The notes under the pieces: model-generated
Told to the model about the DNA's origin: nothing
What the model saw: only the letters and a program-made list of their open reading frames with translations
Databases searched by the model: none
Part shown: piece after piece, positions 36,955 to 46,481 of the stretch
Layout of the letters: each line of letters opens with the position of its first letter
Position numbering within the stretch: position 1 is the stretch's first letter
Position numbers and translations under genes: made by a program
Assembly (NCBI GenBank): GCA_016713085.1
Contig: JADJPV010000002.1
Coordinates: 372,001-436,000 of the forward strand
DNA length: 64,000 nt
Direction: 5' to 3'
DNA from: Chitinophagaceae bacterium
GTDB lineage: Bacteria; Bacteroidota; Bacteroidia; Chitinophagales; Chitinophagaceae

Positions 36955-37872
36955 TTATTTTAGATGATATTCTTTTTTCAGCAATTCGCTTAGCTGTTGT
37001 GCCTGGGCCAGCAGCTTTCTTGCTTCCTTTCGCATGGTTTTATTGAAAACCGTAAGCATGTGTATCCTGTAATTCAGTCTGTGTTTTGAATCATCTGAAA
37101 GGCGTAACGAAGGATTGTAATCAGGACGGTTTACATTATTATCATCATCCCTCATGTTGTTTAACACTACACCGTCAAAAATACCTTCGGCAATATTTCT
37201 ATAGGTGCCCATCATATCCTCTTCATCTTGTGTGCCCCACATTAATGCCCGTACAGATACATCATAAGAAATGATACTGTCGCTTACAATATTTTTTCGG
37301 ATAAGCCGGAGGTTGCCTGCATTTTTTAATTGCTGCATGGTGCCGTCAACTGGGGTAAAACGGAATGCCACACCACGGGTGGCAAATGAATTATAATAAT
37401 ATAAATCGTTGCTGTGCAACAATGCTTTTTTGCTGTTCAGTAACACGCTGAAAGAGTCCAGCATCAGGGCCCTTTCATTTCTTAATTGTACTATAGCAGT
37501 AAGCCGGTTAATGTCTGCATCCAGGTCACTATGGAGGGATTGAATGTATTGTTTCTCTCTATCCCTTTCTATTTTATGCTCCAATTGGTACTCTGCTAAA
37601 AATCCACAGAACACAGCCAGGAACAACATTAAAAACTCCCAGAAATAGGACTTCCAGTTTTTTTTATGATGAGGTGCTGACGGGTCGTGTGCATGATGAT
37701 GTACTTCCATTTCTTCCGTTTCAGGTTTGTAGTTTATAGTTTGTGGTTGCTCAGCTTCGAGAGTTGTTTCAGCAGGCACAATGGTTTCGTCAGTTGAAGC
37801 TGTGTTCAACGGTTGTTCATTGTTTGGCGGCTTTGCATCCTCCGGAGTAGTTATGGGTTTGTTTTCTTCCAT
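36955..37872 (-). CDS. His-rich single-pass membrane protein, tandem paralogue 2
   Basis: A 305-residue paralogue: an acidic linker rich in T/P/E, then MEVHHHAHDPSAPHHKKNWK (starting at base 37710), SYFWEFLMLFLAVFCGFLAE, and a helical outer region with YIQSLHSDLDADINRLTAIV and MQQLKNAGNLRLIRKNIVSD. The membrane-proximal block is nearly identical to the neighbours at protein and DNA level, while the rest has diverged to weak identity. Three bases separate it from each neighbour, so the three genes form one tight operon transcribed leftward. Confidence 0.8.
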   Translation of the reverse strand: MEENKPITTPEDAKPPNNEQPLNTASTDETIVPAETTLEAEQPQTINYKPETEEMEVHHHAHDPSAPHHKKNWKSYFWEFLMLFLAVFCGFLAEYQLEHKIERDREKQYIQSLHSDLDADINRLTAIVQLRNERALMLDSFSVLLNSKKALLHSNDLYYYNSFATRGVAFRFTPVDGTMQQLKNAGNLRLIRKNIVSDSIISYDVSVRALMWGTQDEEDMMGTYRNIAEGIFDGVVLNNMRDDDNNVNRPDYNPSLRLSDDSKHRLNYRIHMLTVFNKTMRKEARKLLAQAQQLSELLKKEYHLK

Positions 37873-37875
37873 GAT

Positions 37876-38793
37876 TTATTTAAAGGAATATTCTTTTTTA
37901 ATCATTTCAATAAGCCCTTTTGACCGGTTTTGAAGGGCAATAGCATTACGGATATAAAACTTAATGGTAGTGGAATAGTAATGATAGTTAAGCGATACGG
38001 CGTTTATATCCTTTACATCAGCAGAAAGCAGCAATGGCTTTACCAAAGGTTTGCTGATAGCTGTTCTTTGGCCACCCAAACCACTAATAGAAGCAATTTT
38101 TATATTCATCGTCATTTGCTGAAAAACATAACTGTCAAACAACCGGGTATTCCCTTTGTGAACTTCATCCATTTTCAAACGCAACAGGTCTATCTGATTG
38201 ACCAGCCACTGAAAAGATGCATAATAGGTGCCGATACTATCCAGCAATTCTTTGTTTTTTATGTACCGGAGCAATCCTGCAGTCTTAAGCTGGTCAAAAG
38301 ACTTGGAGTTGGTATAATAATATCCAAGATTGGCAGTAACAGTTCGGGCGGCAAAATAAATCTCAGAAGTATTTGTAATATCCGAGTGCAGCATCTCAAC
38401 CAATGAATCGGCCATCAAAGCGCCATAACTATTACGGTCTGTTACCGAATCAAAAAGAGTGATATCTGATTGAAGGTCGGATAACATCGAGTTCAACTGT
38501 GTGTTCATTTCTTTTTTATGCAGCATACTTTCCCTGAGATTTTCTACATAAGCTCCCAATGACACAGCAAGGAATAACATTAAAAATTCCCAGAAATAAG
38601 ATTTCCAGTTTTTCTTGTGATGTGGTGCAGCAGGGTCGTGGGCATGATGATGTACTTCCATATTTTCTGTTTCTTTGTTGGGAATTACTGAATCGGGTAA
38701 AGTTGATGAAATGATTTCCTCAGGGGGAATTTCGGGAGGGGTATTTACCGGTTGCTCAAATGATTCATCACCAGTATCTTGGTTATCTGCCAT
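37876..38793 (-). CDS. His-rich single-pass membrane protein, tandem paralogue 1 (first in operon)
   Basis: A 305-residue paralogue: acidic N-terminus (MADNQDTGDESFEQPVNTPP), MEVHHHAHDPAAPHHKKNWK (starting at base 38661), SYFWEFLMLFLAVSLGAYVE, and an outer helical region with LNSMLSDLQSDITLFDSV and FDQLKTAGLLRYIKNKELLD. It is the promoter-proximal gene. The divergent cydA gene starts 225 bp to the right, so the operon and the cytochrome bd genes share an intergenic region. The acidic part should be cytoplasmic and the coiled domain periplasmic, if the positive KKNWK block lies inside. Confidence 0.8.
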   Translation of the reverse strand: MADNQDTGDESFEQPVNTPPEIPPEEIISSTLPDSVIPNKETENMEVHHHAHDPAAPHHKKNWKSYFWEFLMLFLAVSLGAYVENLRESMLHKKEMNTQLNSMLSDLQSDITLFDSVTDRNSYGALMADSLVEMLHSDITNTSEIYFAARTVTANLGYYYTNSKSFDQLKTAGLLRYIKNKELLDSIGTYYASFQWLVNQIDLLRLKMDEVHKGNTRLFDSYVFQQMTMNIKIASISGLGGQRTAISKPLVKPLLLSADVKDINAVSLNYHYYSTTIKFYIRNAIALQNRSKGLIEMIKKEYSFK

Positions 38794-39018
38794 TGATCTG
38801 TTTGTTAGTTGGTTAAAATGTGGATGCAGTTAAAACAGGGCAGGATTCTTTAAATATACAACTCTATCTGAAAAAAGAAAACTCTTCTGTGAATAGATGC
38901 AGGTATGGTTCAAATTGAAACGATTGTTCAAAACTCGTTTTACTATTTTTACAATTCGCTGGCTAACTTTACATCATTATTGAAAAGAAATTCTTCCTGG
39001 CAGTTCTAAATAAAAAGT

Positions 39019-40392
39019 ATGGATGTTGAAACACTCAGCCGGATTCAGTTTGCTTTTACTATCAGCTTTCATTATATCTATCCGCCGTTAAGTATTGGTC
39101 TTGGAGTGATGCTGGTTTTTATGGAAGGCATGTATGTAAAAACAGGGTTGAAGATTTATGAAACCATGACCCGCTTTTGGATCAAAATCTTTGCACTCAT
39201 CTTTGGTATTGGTGTTGCCACCGGTATTGTTATGGAATTTGAATTTGGCACGAACTGGGCAACTTACTCAAGATATGTGGGTGATATCTTCGGCAGTGCA
39301 TTGGCAGCCGAAGGCATTTTTGCATTTGCTTTAGAAAGTGGGTTTCTTGGATTGCTGTTATTTGGATGGAACAGGGTTTCAACCAAAGTTCATTTCTTTT
39401 CTACTATAATGGTGGCACTGGGTTCGATGTTTTCTGCCATCTGGATTGTAGTTGCCAACTCCTGGCAGCAAACACCTGCCGGTTTTCATATTGTGGGCGA
39501 AGGAATAAAAGCAAGAGCAGAGGTAACTGATTTTTGGGCTATGGTATTTAATCCATCTTCTGTTGACAGGTTATCGCATGTATTAGTTGCAGCATTTTTA
39601 GCAGGTTCTTTTTTAGTGCTCAGTGTGCATGCGTATTATTTATACAGGAACAGGCATGTAGAAATTTCAAAGAAAGCATTTAAGATGGCGCTCATTGTTG
39701 CAACAGTTTCAGGTTTACTGCAGTTGGTAACCGGACATCATTCTGCCAATGGAGTTGCTGTTAATCAGCCCGCAAAGCTGGCAGCGTTTGAAGGACATTA
39801 TGATAGCCTGAAGGCTGGAGATATGTACCTGTTTGGAAAAGTGAACCAGGAAAAACAAACAGTAAGCGGATTAAAAATTCCCGGCGGACTTTCTTTCTTA
39901 CTGCATAATGATTTTACAACTCCTGTAAAAGGATTAAATGCCTTTCCTGTTAATGACCGGCCTAAACACGTCAATGCTATTTTCCAGGTATATCATATTA
40001 TGGTTGCCATTGGAATGATCATTATCGGCTTAACATTGTTTGCTGTGTTTCTCTGGTGGCGTGGTAAACTGTTCAGCTATAAATGGCTGTTGCTTGTTTT
40101 CTCTTTTTCAGTTTTATTGCCACAGCTGGGAAACCAGGTTGGTTGGTTCTCTGCCGAAATGGGCAGGCAACCATGGGTGGTGTACGGTTTATTAAGAACA
40201 AGTGATGCTTTATCAAAATCAGTAAAAGCAGAACAGGTATTATTTTCATTGATTTTATTTGCGTTCATTTATTCTGTGCTCTTTGTATTATTTATTTACC
40301 TGTTGAATAAAAAAATACAGCATGGGTTTGATGAAATAGCTGATGAAGATATACCTGACTATTCCAAACGTAATAACCCCATACTGAAATAA
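39019..40392 (+). CDS. cydA: Cytochrome bd ubiquinol oxidase subunit I
   Basis: CydA carries haems b558, b595 and d and reduces oxygen to water with quinol. The 457-residue frame starts METLSRIQFAFTISFHYIYP-like (haem ligand His in FHYIYPP near residue 18), then FEFGTNWATYSRYVGDIFGS and LAAEGIFAFALESGFLGLLL. The C-terminal AEMGRQPWVVYGLLRTSDA is the conserved GRQPW region. The short length indicates the short Q-loop form. cydB begins 1 base after its stop. High-affinity oxygen use and peroxide or NO tolerance are the known roles. Confidence 0.95.
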   Translation: MDVETLSRIQFAFTISFHYIYPPLSIGLGVMLVFMEGMYVKTGLKIYETMTRFWIKIFALIFGIGVATGIVMEFEFGTNWATYSRYVGDIFGSALAAEGIFAFALESGFLGLLLFGWNRVSTKVHFFSTIMVALGSMFSAIWIVVANSWQQTPAGFHIVGEGIKARAEVTDFWAMVFNPSSVDRLSHVLVAAFLAGSFLVLSVHAYYLYRNRHVEISKKAFKMALIVATVSGLLQLVTGHHSANGVAVNQPAKLAAFEGHYDSLKAGDMYLFGKVNQEKQTVSGLKIPGGLSFLLHNDFTTPVKGLNAFPVNDRPKHVNAIFQVYHIMVAIGMIIIGLTLFAVFLWWRGKLFSYKWLLLVFSFSVLLPQLGNQVGWFSAEMGRQPWVVYGLLRTSDALSKSVKAEQVLFSLILFAFIYSVLFVLFIYLLNKKIQHGFDEIADEDIPDYSKRNNPILK

Positions 40393-40393
40393 T

Positions 40394-41428
40394 ATGCAAA
40401 CATTTTTAAGTATCGATTATCCAATCTGGTGGTTTTTAGTAGTGGGAGCTGTGTTTACCGGCTATGCTATTTTAGATGGCTTTGATTTAGGCGCAGGTGC
40501 ATTGCATTTGTTTTTCAGGAAAGAAGAAAGCAGGCGTATTGCCTTAAATGCAATTGGTCCTGTTTGGGATGGCAATGAAGTGTGGCTGGTGATTGGAGGT
40601 GGTGCTTTGTTCGCAGGATTTCCTGAAGTGTATGCAACGATCTTCTCTGCCTTCTATATTCCATTCATGTTATTTTTAACGGTACTGATACTGAGAGCGA
40701 TTGCCATTGAATTCAGGAGTAAGGAGAAAATGTTATGGTGGAGAAAGACATGGGATATCACTTACTCTGCAGCAAGTATATTGATTTCATTGCTGCTGGG
40801 TATTGTGCTGGGAAATGTAATGCAGGGTATTCCTATTAATAAAGACTTTGAGTATGAAGGAGGTTTTTTTAATTTATTAAATCCGTATGCATTGATTACA
40901 GGTGTTACAGTACTGGCTTTGTTTATGATGCATGGAGCCACTTATCTCATTATGAAAACAGAGAAAAGGCTGCACACCAAACTGATCATACTGGCAAAGA
41001 ACACCAGCCGCTTCTTTGTAATTTCTTATGTAACATTAACGATGGCAACCTTAATTTACCTGCCGCAAACAGCAGATAAGTTCAGGGCCAATCCTTATTT
41101 ATTTATTGTACCGGTTCTTACCATCTTAACCATTATTAATACAAGAAGGCTTTTAGAAAAAGGTGTTTACTTTAAAGCCTTTCTGTCATCTGCATTAACA
41201 TCAGCGTTGTTATTAATCACAGTTACCATCAACCTGTTTCCCAACATTGTACTTTCAACTATTGACCCTGCTTTCAATATCACCATTTATAACGGGTCAT
41301 CCTCACAAAAATCATTAGGCATCATGTTAACCATTGCAGCTATAGGTGTGCCACTGGTAGCAGCATATACGACATTTGTATTCTGGACATTCAGAGGGAA
41401 GGTAAAAATGGATGACAGCAGTTATTAA
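40394..41428 (+). CDS. cydB: Cytochrome bd ubiquinol oxidase subunit II
   Basis: A 344-residue, 8-9 helix partner of CydA. IWWFLVVGAVFTGYAILDGF is the standard start, DLGAGALHLFFRKEESRR and NAIGPVWDGNEVWLVIGGGA carry the conserved N-x-x-x-x-x-W-D-G-N-E-x-W motif, and the C-terminal TTFVFWTFRGKVK is typical. It follows cydA directly. I see no CydX-like small subunit, although such proteins are short and easily missed. Confidence 0.95.
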   Translation: MQTFLSIDYPIWWFLVVGAVFTGYAILDGFDLGAGALHLFFRKEESRRIALNAIGPVWDGNEVWLVIGGGALFAGFPEVYATIFSAFYIPFMLFLTVLILRAIAIEFRSKEKMLWWRKTWDITYSAASILISLLLGIVLGNVMQGIPINKDFEYEGGFFNLLNPYALITGVTVLALFMMHGATYLIMKTEKRLHTKLIILAKNTSRFFVISYVTLTMATLIYLPQTADKFRANPYLFIVPVLTILTIINTRRLLEKGVYFKAFLSSALTSALLLITVTINLFPNIVLSTIDPAFNITIYNGSSSQKSLGIMLTIAAIGVPLVAAYTTFVFWTFRGKVKMDDSSY

Positions 41429-41446
41429 ACGCATCAATCAAAAAAA

Positions 41447-42031
41447 ATGGACCGCACTAAACTTATCCGTATCGTAAAAGCCCAATGGCTGAATGTTCTG
41501 CTCATTGCATTTGTATTGCTGATGTTCTTCAATCCCGATGCAAAAGCATGGATGCTGCAGCGTTTGTTTTCTGTTGGGTTATTTAAAGCAGAAATCAAAA
41601 AGGATACTGCAAAGAATGAAAGCTCTAACAGTTCATTTCTTTTTACCAATGCCGAAGGAAGAACAATGTCAACTGCCGATTTAAAAGGGAAAGTTGTTCT
41701 TGTAAATTTCTGGGCATCCTGGTGTGCCCCATGCCGTGCTGAAATGCCTTCGCTGGAAGCACTGTATAAAAAACTGGGTAAGGATAACCGTTATGTATTT
41801 CTGTTTATCAATGAAGATGATGACCGGGCAAAAGCCATTACCTATCTTGAAAAAGACAAACTGACTATTCCTTTGTATACACATTCAGGAAATATACCTG
41901 ATGCTATATACAGTGGTACGCTGCCCACTACAATTATACTTGATAAAGAAGGGAAAATTGTATTTAAACATGAAGGTGTGGCCAATTACAATACGGCCTC
42001 TTTTCTGAAACAATTACAGGCGCTTCTGTAA
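41447..42031 (+). CDS. TlpA-like membrane-anchored thioredoxin
   Basis: A 194-residue protein with an N-terminal membrane helix (WLNVLLIAFVLLMFFNPDAK) and a periplasmic TlpA/AhpC-TSA-like thioredoxin domain: GKVVLVNFWASWCAPCRAEM (CAPC motif), then GTLPTTIILDKEGKIVFKHE with the cis-Pro. It lies 18 bp behind cydB, suggesting a role in redox or haem protein maturation of the cytochrome oxidase, or general periplasmic disulfide reduction. Confidence 0.87.
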   Translation: MDRTKLIRIVKAQWLNVLLIAFVLLMFFNPDAKAWMLQRLFSVGLFKAEIKKDTAKNESSNSSFLFTNAEGRTMSTADLKGKVVLVNFWASWCAPCRAEMPSLEALYKKLGKDNRYVFLFINEDDDRAKAITYLEKDKLTIPLYTHSGNIPDAIYSGTLPTTIILDKEGKIVFKHEGVANYNTASFLKQLQALL

Positions 42032-42218
42032 AGCAACCGGTGCTTTAAACCTATCCCTGTTGCTTCAGTCTGATGACGGGAAACAGCCAAAGCCGGGCAA
42101 AAAATACCTGTCAGAACAATTCCGAAGCGTATTTCAGCGTTTAGGCTTCGGTGCATACCCTAGGCAATAATGAATTGCCTGTTTAATCACAGACAAACCT
42201 CTTTTAAAGATCAGTACT
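42032..42218 (+). other. Structured intergenic region behind cydB-tlpA
   Basis: No gene is seen in these 187 bp. They contain CCGAAGC (42122-42128) pairing with GCTTCGG across a 15-nt loop and, further on, AGGCAAT (42162-42168)/ATTGCCT (42174-42180) with a 5-nt loop, the latter followed by GTTTAATC, a weak terminator. The first part, GGTGCTTTAAACCTATCC and onward, has no obvious structure. It may be a plain terminator plus the upstream part of the lipoprotein leader. Confidence 0.35.
42162..42186 (+). terminator. Weak terminator after tlpA-like gene
   Basis: AGGCAAT / ATTGCCT stem (7 bp, AATGA loop) followed by GTTTAA; the T-tail is poor, hence the moderate score. Confidence 0.4.
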
Positions 42219-42764
42219 ATGAAAAGTAAAACAACAATCATGAAGACAACCGGTTTATTAGCCCTAGCAATAACCATCGTCTTTTTTTCCTGCAATAAAG
42301 TAAAAGAAGCTGTTGATACAAAGCCGGCAGATGCAATCGCTTTATCTATAGCAAGCGGTACTTCTGAAACCCTCTACTTCACCAACAATGGTGGTACAGG
42401 ATTAAATTTCACCAGGCAGGTAAGCAACGGAAAACTTACTTACCCCGATGGAACAACCTGGTACACCTATACAGGCACACACACACTTGCACAAACAGGC
42501 GGAGCCGGCACTGTAACATTTGCTGATGATAATTTTTCTGTAACAGGAAATGGCATCACTACTTCTTCTGCTGGCAACAGTCTTACTGTAAACATTACAA
42601 CACCGCTTGTAAAAGCAGGATCATGCCGCAACATTTCATCAGGTATTGAACAGTTCACTTATAATACTATTTCCGGTTCACTGAACTTTGGAGATGGTAC
42701 CTGCGATAACCAGGCTCTGTTAACTGTTGGTGTGTTAAGTCAAACAATTACCTTACCGAGATAA
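42219..42764 (+). CDS. Hypothetical lipoprotein, Thr/Gly-rich
   Basis: A 181-residue lipoprotein; MKTTGLLALAITIVFFSC gives lipobox FFSC (Cys25 from the ATG at 42219). The mature part is beta-rich and low in charge, with LYFTNNGGTGLNFTRQVSNG, GTHTLAQTGGAGTVTFADDN and a closing CDNQALLTVGVLSQTITLPR. I recognise no family. The ATG at 42240 would give the same signal peptide minus 7 residues. A strong terminator follows. Confidence 0.68.
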   Translation: MKSKTTIMKTTGLLALAITIVFFSCNKVKEAVDTKPADAIALSIASGTSETLYFTNNGGTGLNFTRQVSNGKLTYPDGTTWYTYTGTHTLAQTGGAGTVTFADDNFSVTGNGITTSSAGNSLTVNITTPLVKAGSCRNISSGIEQFTYNTISGSLNFGDGTCDNQALLTVGVLSQTITLPR

Positions 42765-42784
42765 CTTACAGTCTATCTATACTG

Positions 42785-42822
42785 AAAAGACGAAGCAGTG
42801 AAAATTGCTTCGTCTTTTTTTT
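42785..42822 (+). terminator. Terminator after the Thr/Gly-rich lipoprotein gene
   Basis: AAAAGACGAAGCA / TGCTTCGTCTTTT, 13-bp stem, 8-nt loop, then a T run. Confidence 0.85.
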
Positions 42823-43011
42823 GTGCTTAGTAAAACAGCAGACTATTTGCAGCAGGTGGTAAACAATTGAGGCGGCCATTCTGCGGAATACCTCCGCCGG
42901 AAGGAGGTCATAGTTTTTATCTATGATAAAATAAATTAAATAGATAAGCCCGTTGGTAAATTCATCGTTAATTTAGCCCTCATTAAGCCAATAAAATAAA
43001 AACAATCACAT

Positions 43012-45241
43012 ATGGATCAGGACAAACATCTCGCTGAATCAGCAGGTACAACAAGTTCTAAAGTTAACGGTGAAGCCAAGTGCCCTTTTCATGGAGGAGC
43101 ATTAAAACAAAGTGCCGGCAGTGGTACTGGAAACCGTGACTGGTGGCCCAACCAGTTGAAATTAAATATCCTCCGTCAAAATTCTACTCTCTCCAATCCA
43201 ATGGGTGAGTCGTTCAACTATGCAGAAGAATTCAAGAGTCTTGACCTTGATGCCGTGAAAAAAGATATTGTTGATTTAATGACAACCTCACAGGACTGGT
43301 GGCCGGCAGATTACGGACATTATGGTCCTTTCTTTATTCGTATGGCCTGGCATAGTGCAGGTACCTACAGAATCTCTGATGGTCGTGGTGGTGGTGGTTC
43401 AGGTACACAACGCTTTGCACCATTGAACAGCTGGCCCGATAATGCAAATCTTGATAAGGCCCGTTTACTGTTGTGGCCCATTAAACAGAAATACGGAAAG
43501 AAATTATCCTGGGCCGATTTGATGATTCTCGCAGGTAACTGTGCTCTTGAATCAATGGGCTTTAAGACCTTTGGTTTTGGTGGCGGACGTGAAGATGTTT
43601 GGGAACCTGAAGAAGATGTTTATTGGGGTTCTGAAAAGGAATGGTTAGGCGATCAACGTTATACAGGTGATCGTGAATTAGAGAATCCATTGGGCGCAGT
43701 GCAGATGGGTTTGATCTATGTGAATCCGGAAGGACCTAATGGAAATCCTGATCCGCTTGCTTCAGCAAGAGATATCCGTGAAACTTTTGGACGTATGGCA
43801 ATGAATGATGAAGAGACGGTGGCATTGATTGCCGGCGGACATACATTCGGTAAAACACATGGTGCTGCTGATCCTGGTAAATATGTAGGCAAAGAACCTG
43901 CAGCTGCAGGTATTGAAGAACAGAGCCTTGGCTGGAAGAATACATTCGGCACCGGTAATGCAGGTGATACCATTACCAGCGGATTGGAAGGTGCATGGAC
44001 AACCACTCCAACAAAATGGAGCAATAACTTTTTCTGGAATCTTTTTGGTTATGAATGGGAACTCACCAAGAGCCCGGCTGGAGCACAACAATGGATACCC
44101 AAACATGGCATGGGTGCCGGTACAGTGCCTGATGCACATGATGCTTCCAAACGTCATACTCCTGTAATGCTGACTACTGATCTTGCTTTAAGAATAGATC
44201 CTGCCTATGAAAAAATTTCCAGGCGTTTCTTTGAACATCCGGATGAATTTGCTGATGCGTTTGCACGTGCATGGTTTAAACTCACTCACCGTGATATGGG
44301 ACCACGTTCCCGTTATCTTGGTAAAGAAGTTCCTGCGGAAGAACTGATTTGGCAGGATCCTGTTCCGGCTGTTACATGAACTGATCAATGATAAAGATAT
44401 CGCTGCACTGAAGAGCAAGATCCTTGCTTCAGGATTATCGGTTTCTCAATTAGTATCAACAGCATGGGCATCTGCATCCACTTTCCGTGGTTCTGATAAA
44501 CGTGGTGGTGCCAATGGTGCACGCATCCGTCTTGCACCACAGAAAGATTGGGCAGTGAATAACCCTGCACAACTGAGCAAGGTATTAACTGCACTGGAAG
44601 CTATTCAAAAAGAATTCAACAGTGGTAGTAAACAGGTATCCATTGCAGACCTGATAGTATTGGCAGGATGTGCAGCTGTTGAACAGGCTGCAAAGAATGC
44701 AGGTGTTAATGTAACCGTACCTTTCACTGCAGGCCGTGCTGATGCATCACAGGAACAAACAGATGTAGAATCATTCGCCGTACTTGAACCTCTTGCAGAT
44801 GGTTTCCGTAATTACTTGAGCAGGCGTGCAACTGCCATGTCGGAAGAGTTGCTGATAGATAAGGCACAGCTCTTAACATTAACAGCTCCTGAACTAACGG
44901 TGCTGGTTGGTGGCATGCGTGTACTCCATACCAACTTCGATGGATCACAACATGGTGTGTTTACTAAAACACCGGAAGCATTTACCAACGATTTCTTTGT
45001 GAACCTGCTCGATTTTGGTACTACCTGGAAAGCAGCCGATCCTGTACAACAGGGCTTTATTGGTACCGACCGTAAAACAGGTGCGGTGAAATGGACAGCC
45101 ACCCGTGCTGATCTCATCTTTGGTTCCAACTCAGAACTTCGTGCAGTTGCCGAAGTATATGGATGTGCAGATGGAAAAGAAAAGTTTGTAAAAGACTTTG
45201 TAGCTGCATGGAACAAGGTGATGAATCTTGACCGGTTTTGA
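43012..45241 (+). CDS. katG: Catalase-peroxidase KatG (frameshifted)
   Basis: KatG removes hydrogen peroxide by catalase and peroxidase activity. The N-terminal domain has FFIRMAWHSAGTYRISDGRG (distal Arg-Trp-His) and ALIAGGHTFGKTHGA (proximal haem ligand His). The first frame ends at 44379 after QDPVPAVT; the second continues as HELINDKDIAALKSKILASG, AWASASTFRGSDKRGGANGA and ends VMNLDRF. The break is at GTTACATGAA (44371-44380). Restoring a lost AC (ACACAT) gives PAVTHELIND and 743 residues, the family length. The WYM crosslink residues appear to be present (W in MAWHS, Y in LIYVNPEG, M not verified by me). A terminator follows. Regulation is unseen. Confidence 0.93.
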
Positions 45242-45276
45242 TGAACTGATTAAAGTCAATTATTATTTGGTATACA

Positions 45277-45307
45277 AAAGCGGCCCGTTAACGGGCCGCT
45301 TTTTTTT
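45277..45307 (+). terminator. Terminator of katG
   Basis: Perfect palindrome GCGGCCCGTTAACGGGCCGC flanked by AAAA and TTTTTTT. Confidence 0.88.
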
Positions 45308-45337
45308 GTTGATAGTATAGAATTTGCCAACGTGTTT

Positions 45338-46048
45338 GGTTGGTAAGGATACCAGTCAATAATAAGGGGTGGAATTACTCTATTGTTTTCTTTTGTTTAG
45401 ATCAGACAACAATAAGATAGTTTTGAAATGAATGATCCATAGTCTTGTCTGACTCACAGATTACTTAAAATAGCAAGTTACATGCAAGAACTCCTCTGAA
45501 TGTCCCAGTTTCATAGAGTTTAGATTTGCAGCAATTTTCTTTGAGCAGATTGCCTGCCAATGCGTAGGTCTATTTTCATCTGCTCAGTTTCTTTTGAAGA
45601 AAGAGTGCCAGTTTTTTTACCGTATAAGTATTTATATAATTTAAAATCATCATCCGATGGTAAATTGCCTGTTTCGTCTTTGAATTCTATCATGAAAAGG
45701 TGTAGAAAGTAAAATACTGTAAAATGCACCTTTGAATTCTGAAAAGATAATCTGCTTTGAAAGAATTGACATTGCAGTTCTTTTCCATCAACAATTTCAC
45801 CCGTCATTTTCACCAGTGTTCCAAAAGGAACAGTGAGCTGTTCTTTTATTATTTGCTTTGGGCTGACTGTGTCTTGTCCGAAACTGGTCTTTGTTGTGAA
45901 GCATGTAATAATTGCCACAATAAAAAGAATCTGTTTCTGGAACTGTTTTGAATTCATGTTGTTTCATAGGATTAGAACTTGTTAAGCTTGTTAAAAATAG
46001 CAAGTAAGTTCGTTCATTGCTGTATCGGTTGGTAGGGATACCAACCGA
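45338..46048. repeat. Pair of GGTTGGTA-type short repeats
   Basis: GGTTGGTAAGGATACC at 45338-45353 and GGTTGGTAGGGATACC at 46027-46042 share 15 of 16 bases; the second is extended as a palindrome (TCGGTTGGTA / TACCAACCGA, 46025-46048). They bracket the 45520-45957 gene and look like small REP-type elements. The copy in between is ordinary sequence. Confidence 0.45.
45520..45957 (-). CDS. Hypothetical secreted protein
   Basis: A 145-residue frame with a signal peptide (FIVAIITCFTTKTSFG). The mature part has LTVPFGTLVKMTGEIVDGKE, which could be the start of an OB-like fold, and then YKYLYGKKTGTLSSKETEQM. No family recognised. The coding stretch is AT-rich and isolated, and an internal frameshift cannot be ruled out. 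Confidence 0.5.
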   Translation of the reverse strand: MNSKQFQKQILFIVAIITCFTTKTSFGQDTVSPKQIIKEQLTVPFGTLVKMTGEIVDGKELQCQFFQSRLSFQNSKVHFTVFYFLHLFMIEFKDETGNLPSDDDFKLYKYLYGKKTGTLSSKETEQMKIDLRIGRQSAQRKLLQI

Positions 46049-46074
46049 TAAAATATGGTATATAATACTTCATG

Positions 46075-46410
46075 TTACAGGCCGCTTTTCTGTTCACCAA
46101 GTGCTGTTAATACTTTATCAAGTCGGCTTAATTCCCGAATTCTTAGTCCTACCTGTGCAAGTCTTCTTGTATTACTGTCTCCACAAACTTCTGGAGCCCA
46201 ACGTCCGAGCAAATGATATCTTCCTCCTTCAATTAGTTCAAAGGTCCATGTTTCCCCGTCCGTTCCTGGTCCACATGCTGTATCATGCAAAGGCATATTC
46301 CAAAAATTGATTTGTTCTATAGAATTAACAAGATTGGTATATAACGTATCCCGATACTGAAATTTCATTAGTACTACCGAAAATTCCGGTATAATATCCC
46401 CCTTAACCAT
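46075..46410 (-). CDS. Hypothetical protein
   Basis: A 111-residue frame whose latter part, CGPGTDGETWTFELIEGGRY, HLLGRWAPEVCG and RIRELSRLDKVL, looks like a genuine folded domain rather than chance ORF, with two conserved-looking Cys. The N-terminus (MVKGDIIPEFSVVLM) is less convincing, and the gene may be truncated at its 5' end. No family recognised. Confidence 0.5.
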   Translation of the reverse strand: MVKGDIIPEFSVVLMKFQYRDTLYTNLVNSIEQINFWNMPLHDTACGPGTDGETWTFELIEGGRYHLLGRWAPEVCGDSNTRRLAQVGLRIRELSRLDKVLTALGEQKSGL

Positions 46411-46481
46411 TAGTTACTTTATTCATAAAACTTTTGTCACCTTTCTTTTCACAATTAGACAATGATGGGTTGCAAGCTGGG

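Noticed and set aside
38800..39018. TAACTTTA at 38964-38971 as the cydA -7 box
   Set aside because: It deviates from TAnnTTTG and has no -33 element at proper spacing.
42871..42912. Hairpin ACCTCC/GGAGGT before katG as a regulatory site
   Set aside because: The stem is only 6 bp and no promoter can be placed relative to it; too weak to list.
43716..44157. Several antisense open frames of 69-131 codons within katG
   Set aside because: They are shadows of the highly conserved katG sense frame and start nowhere plausible.
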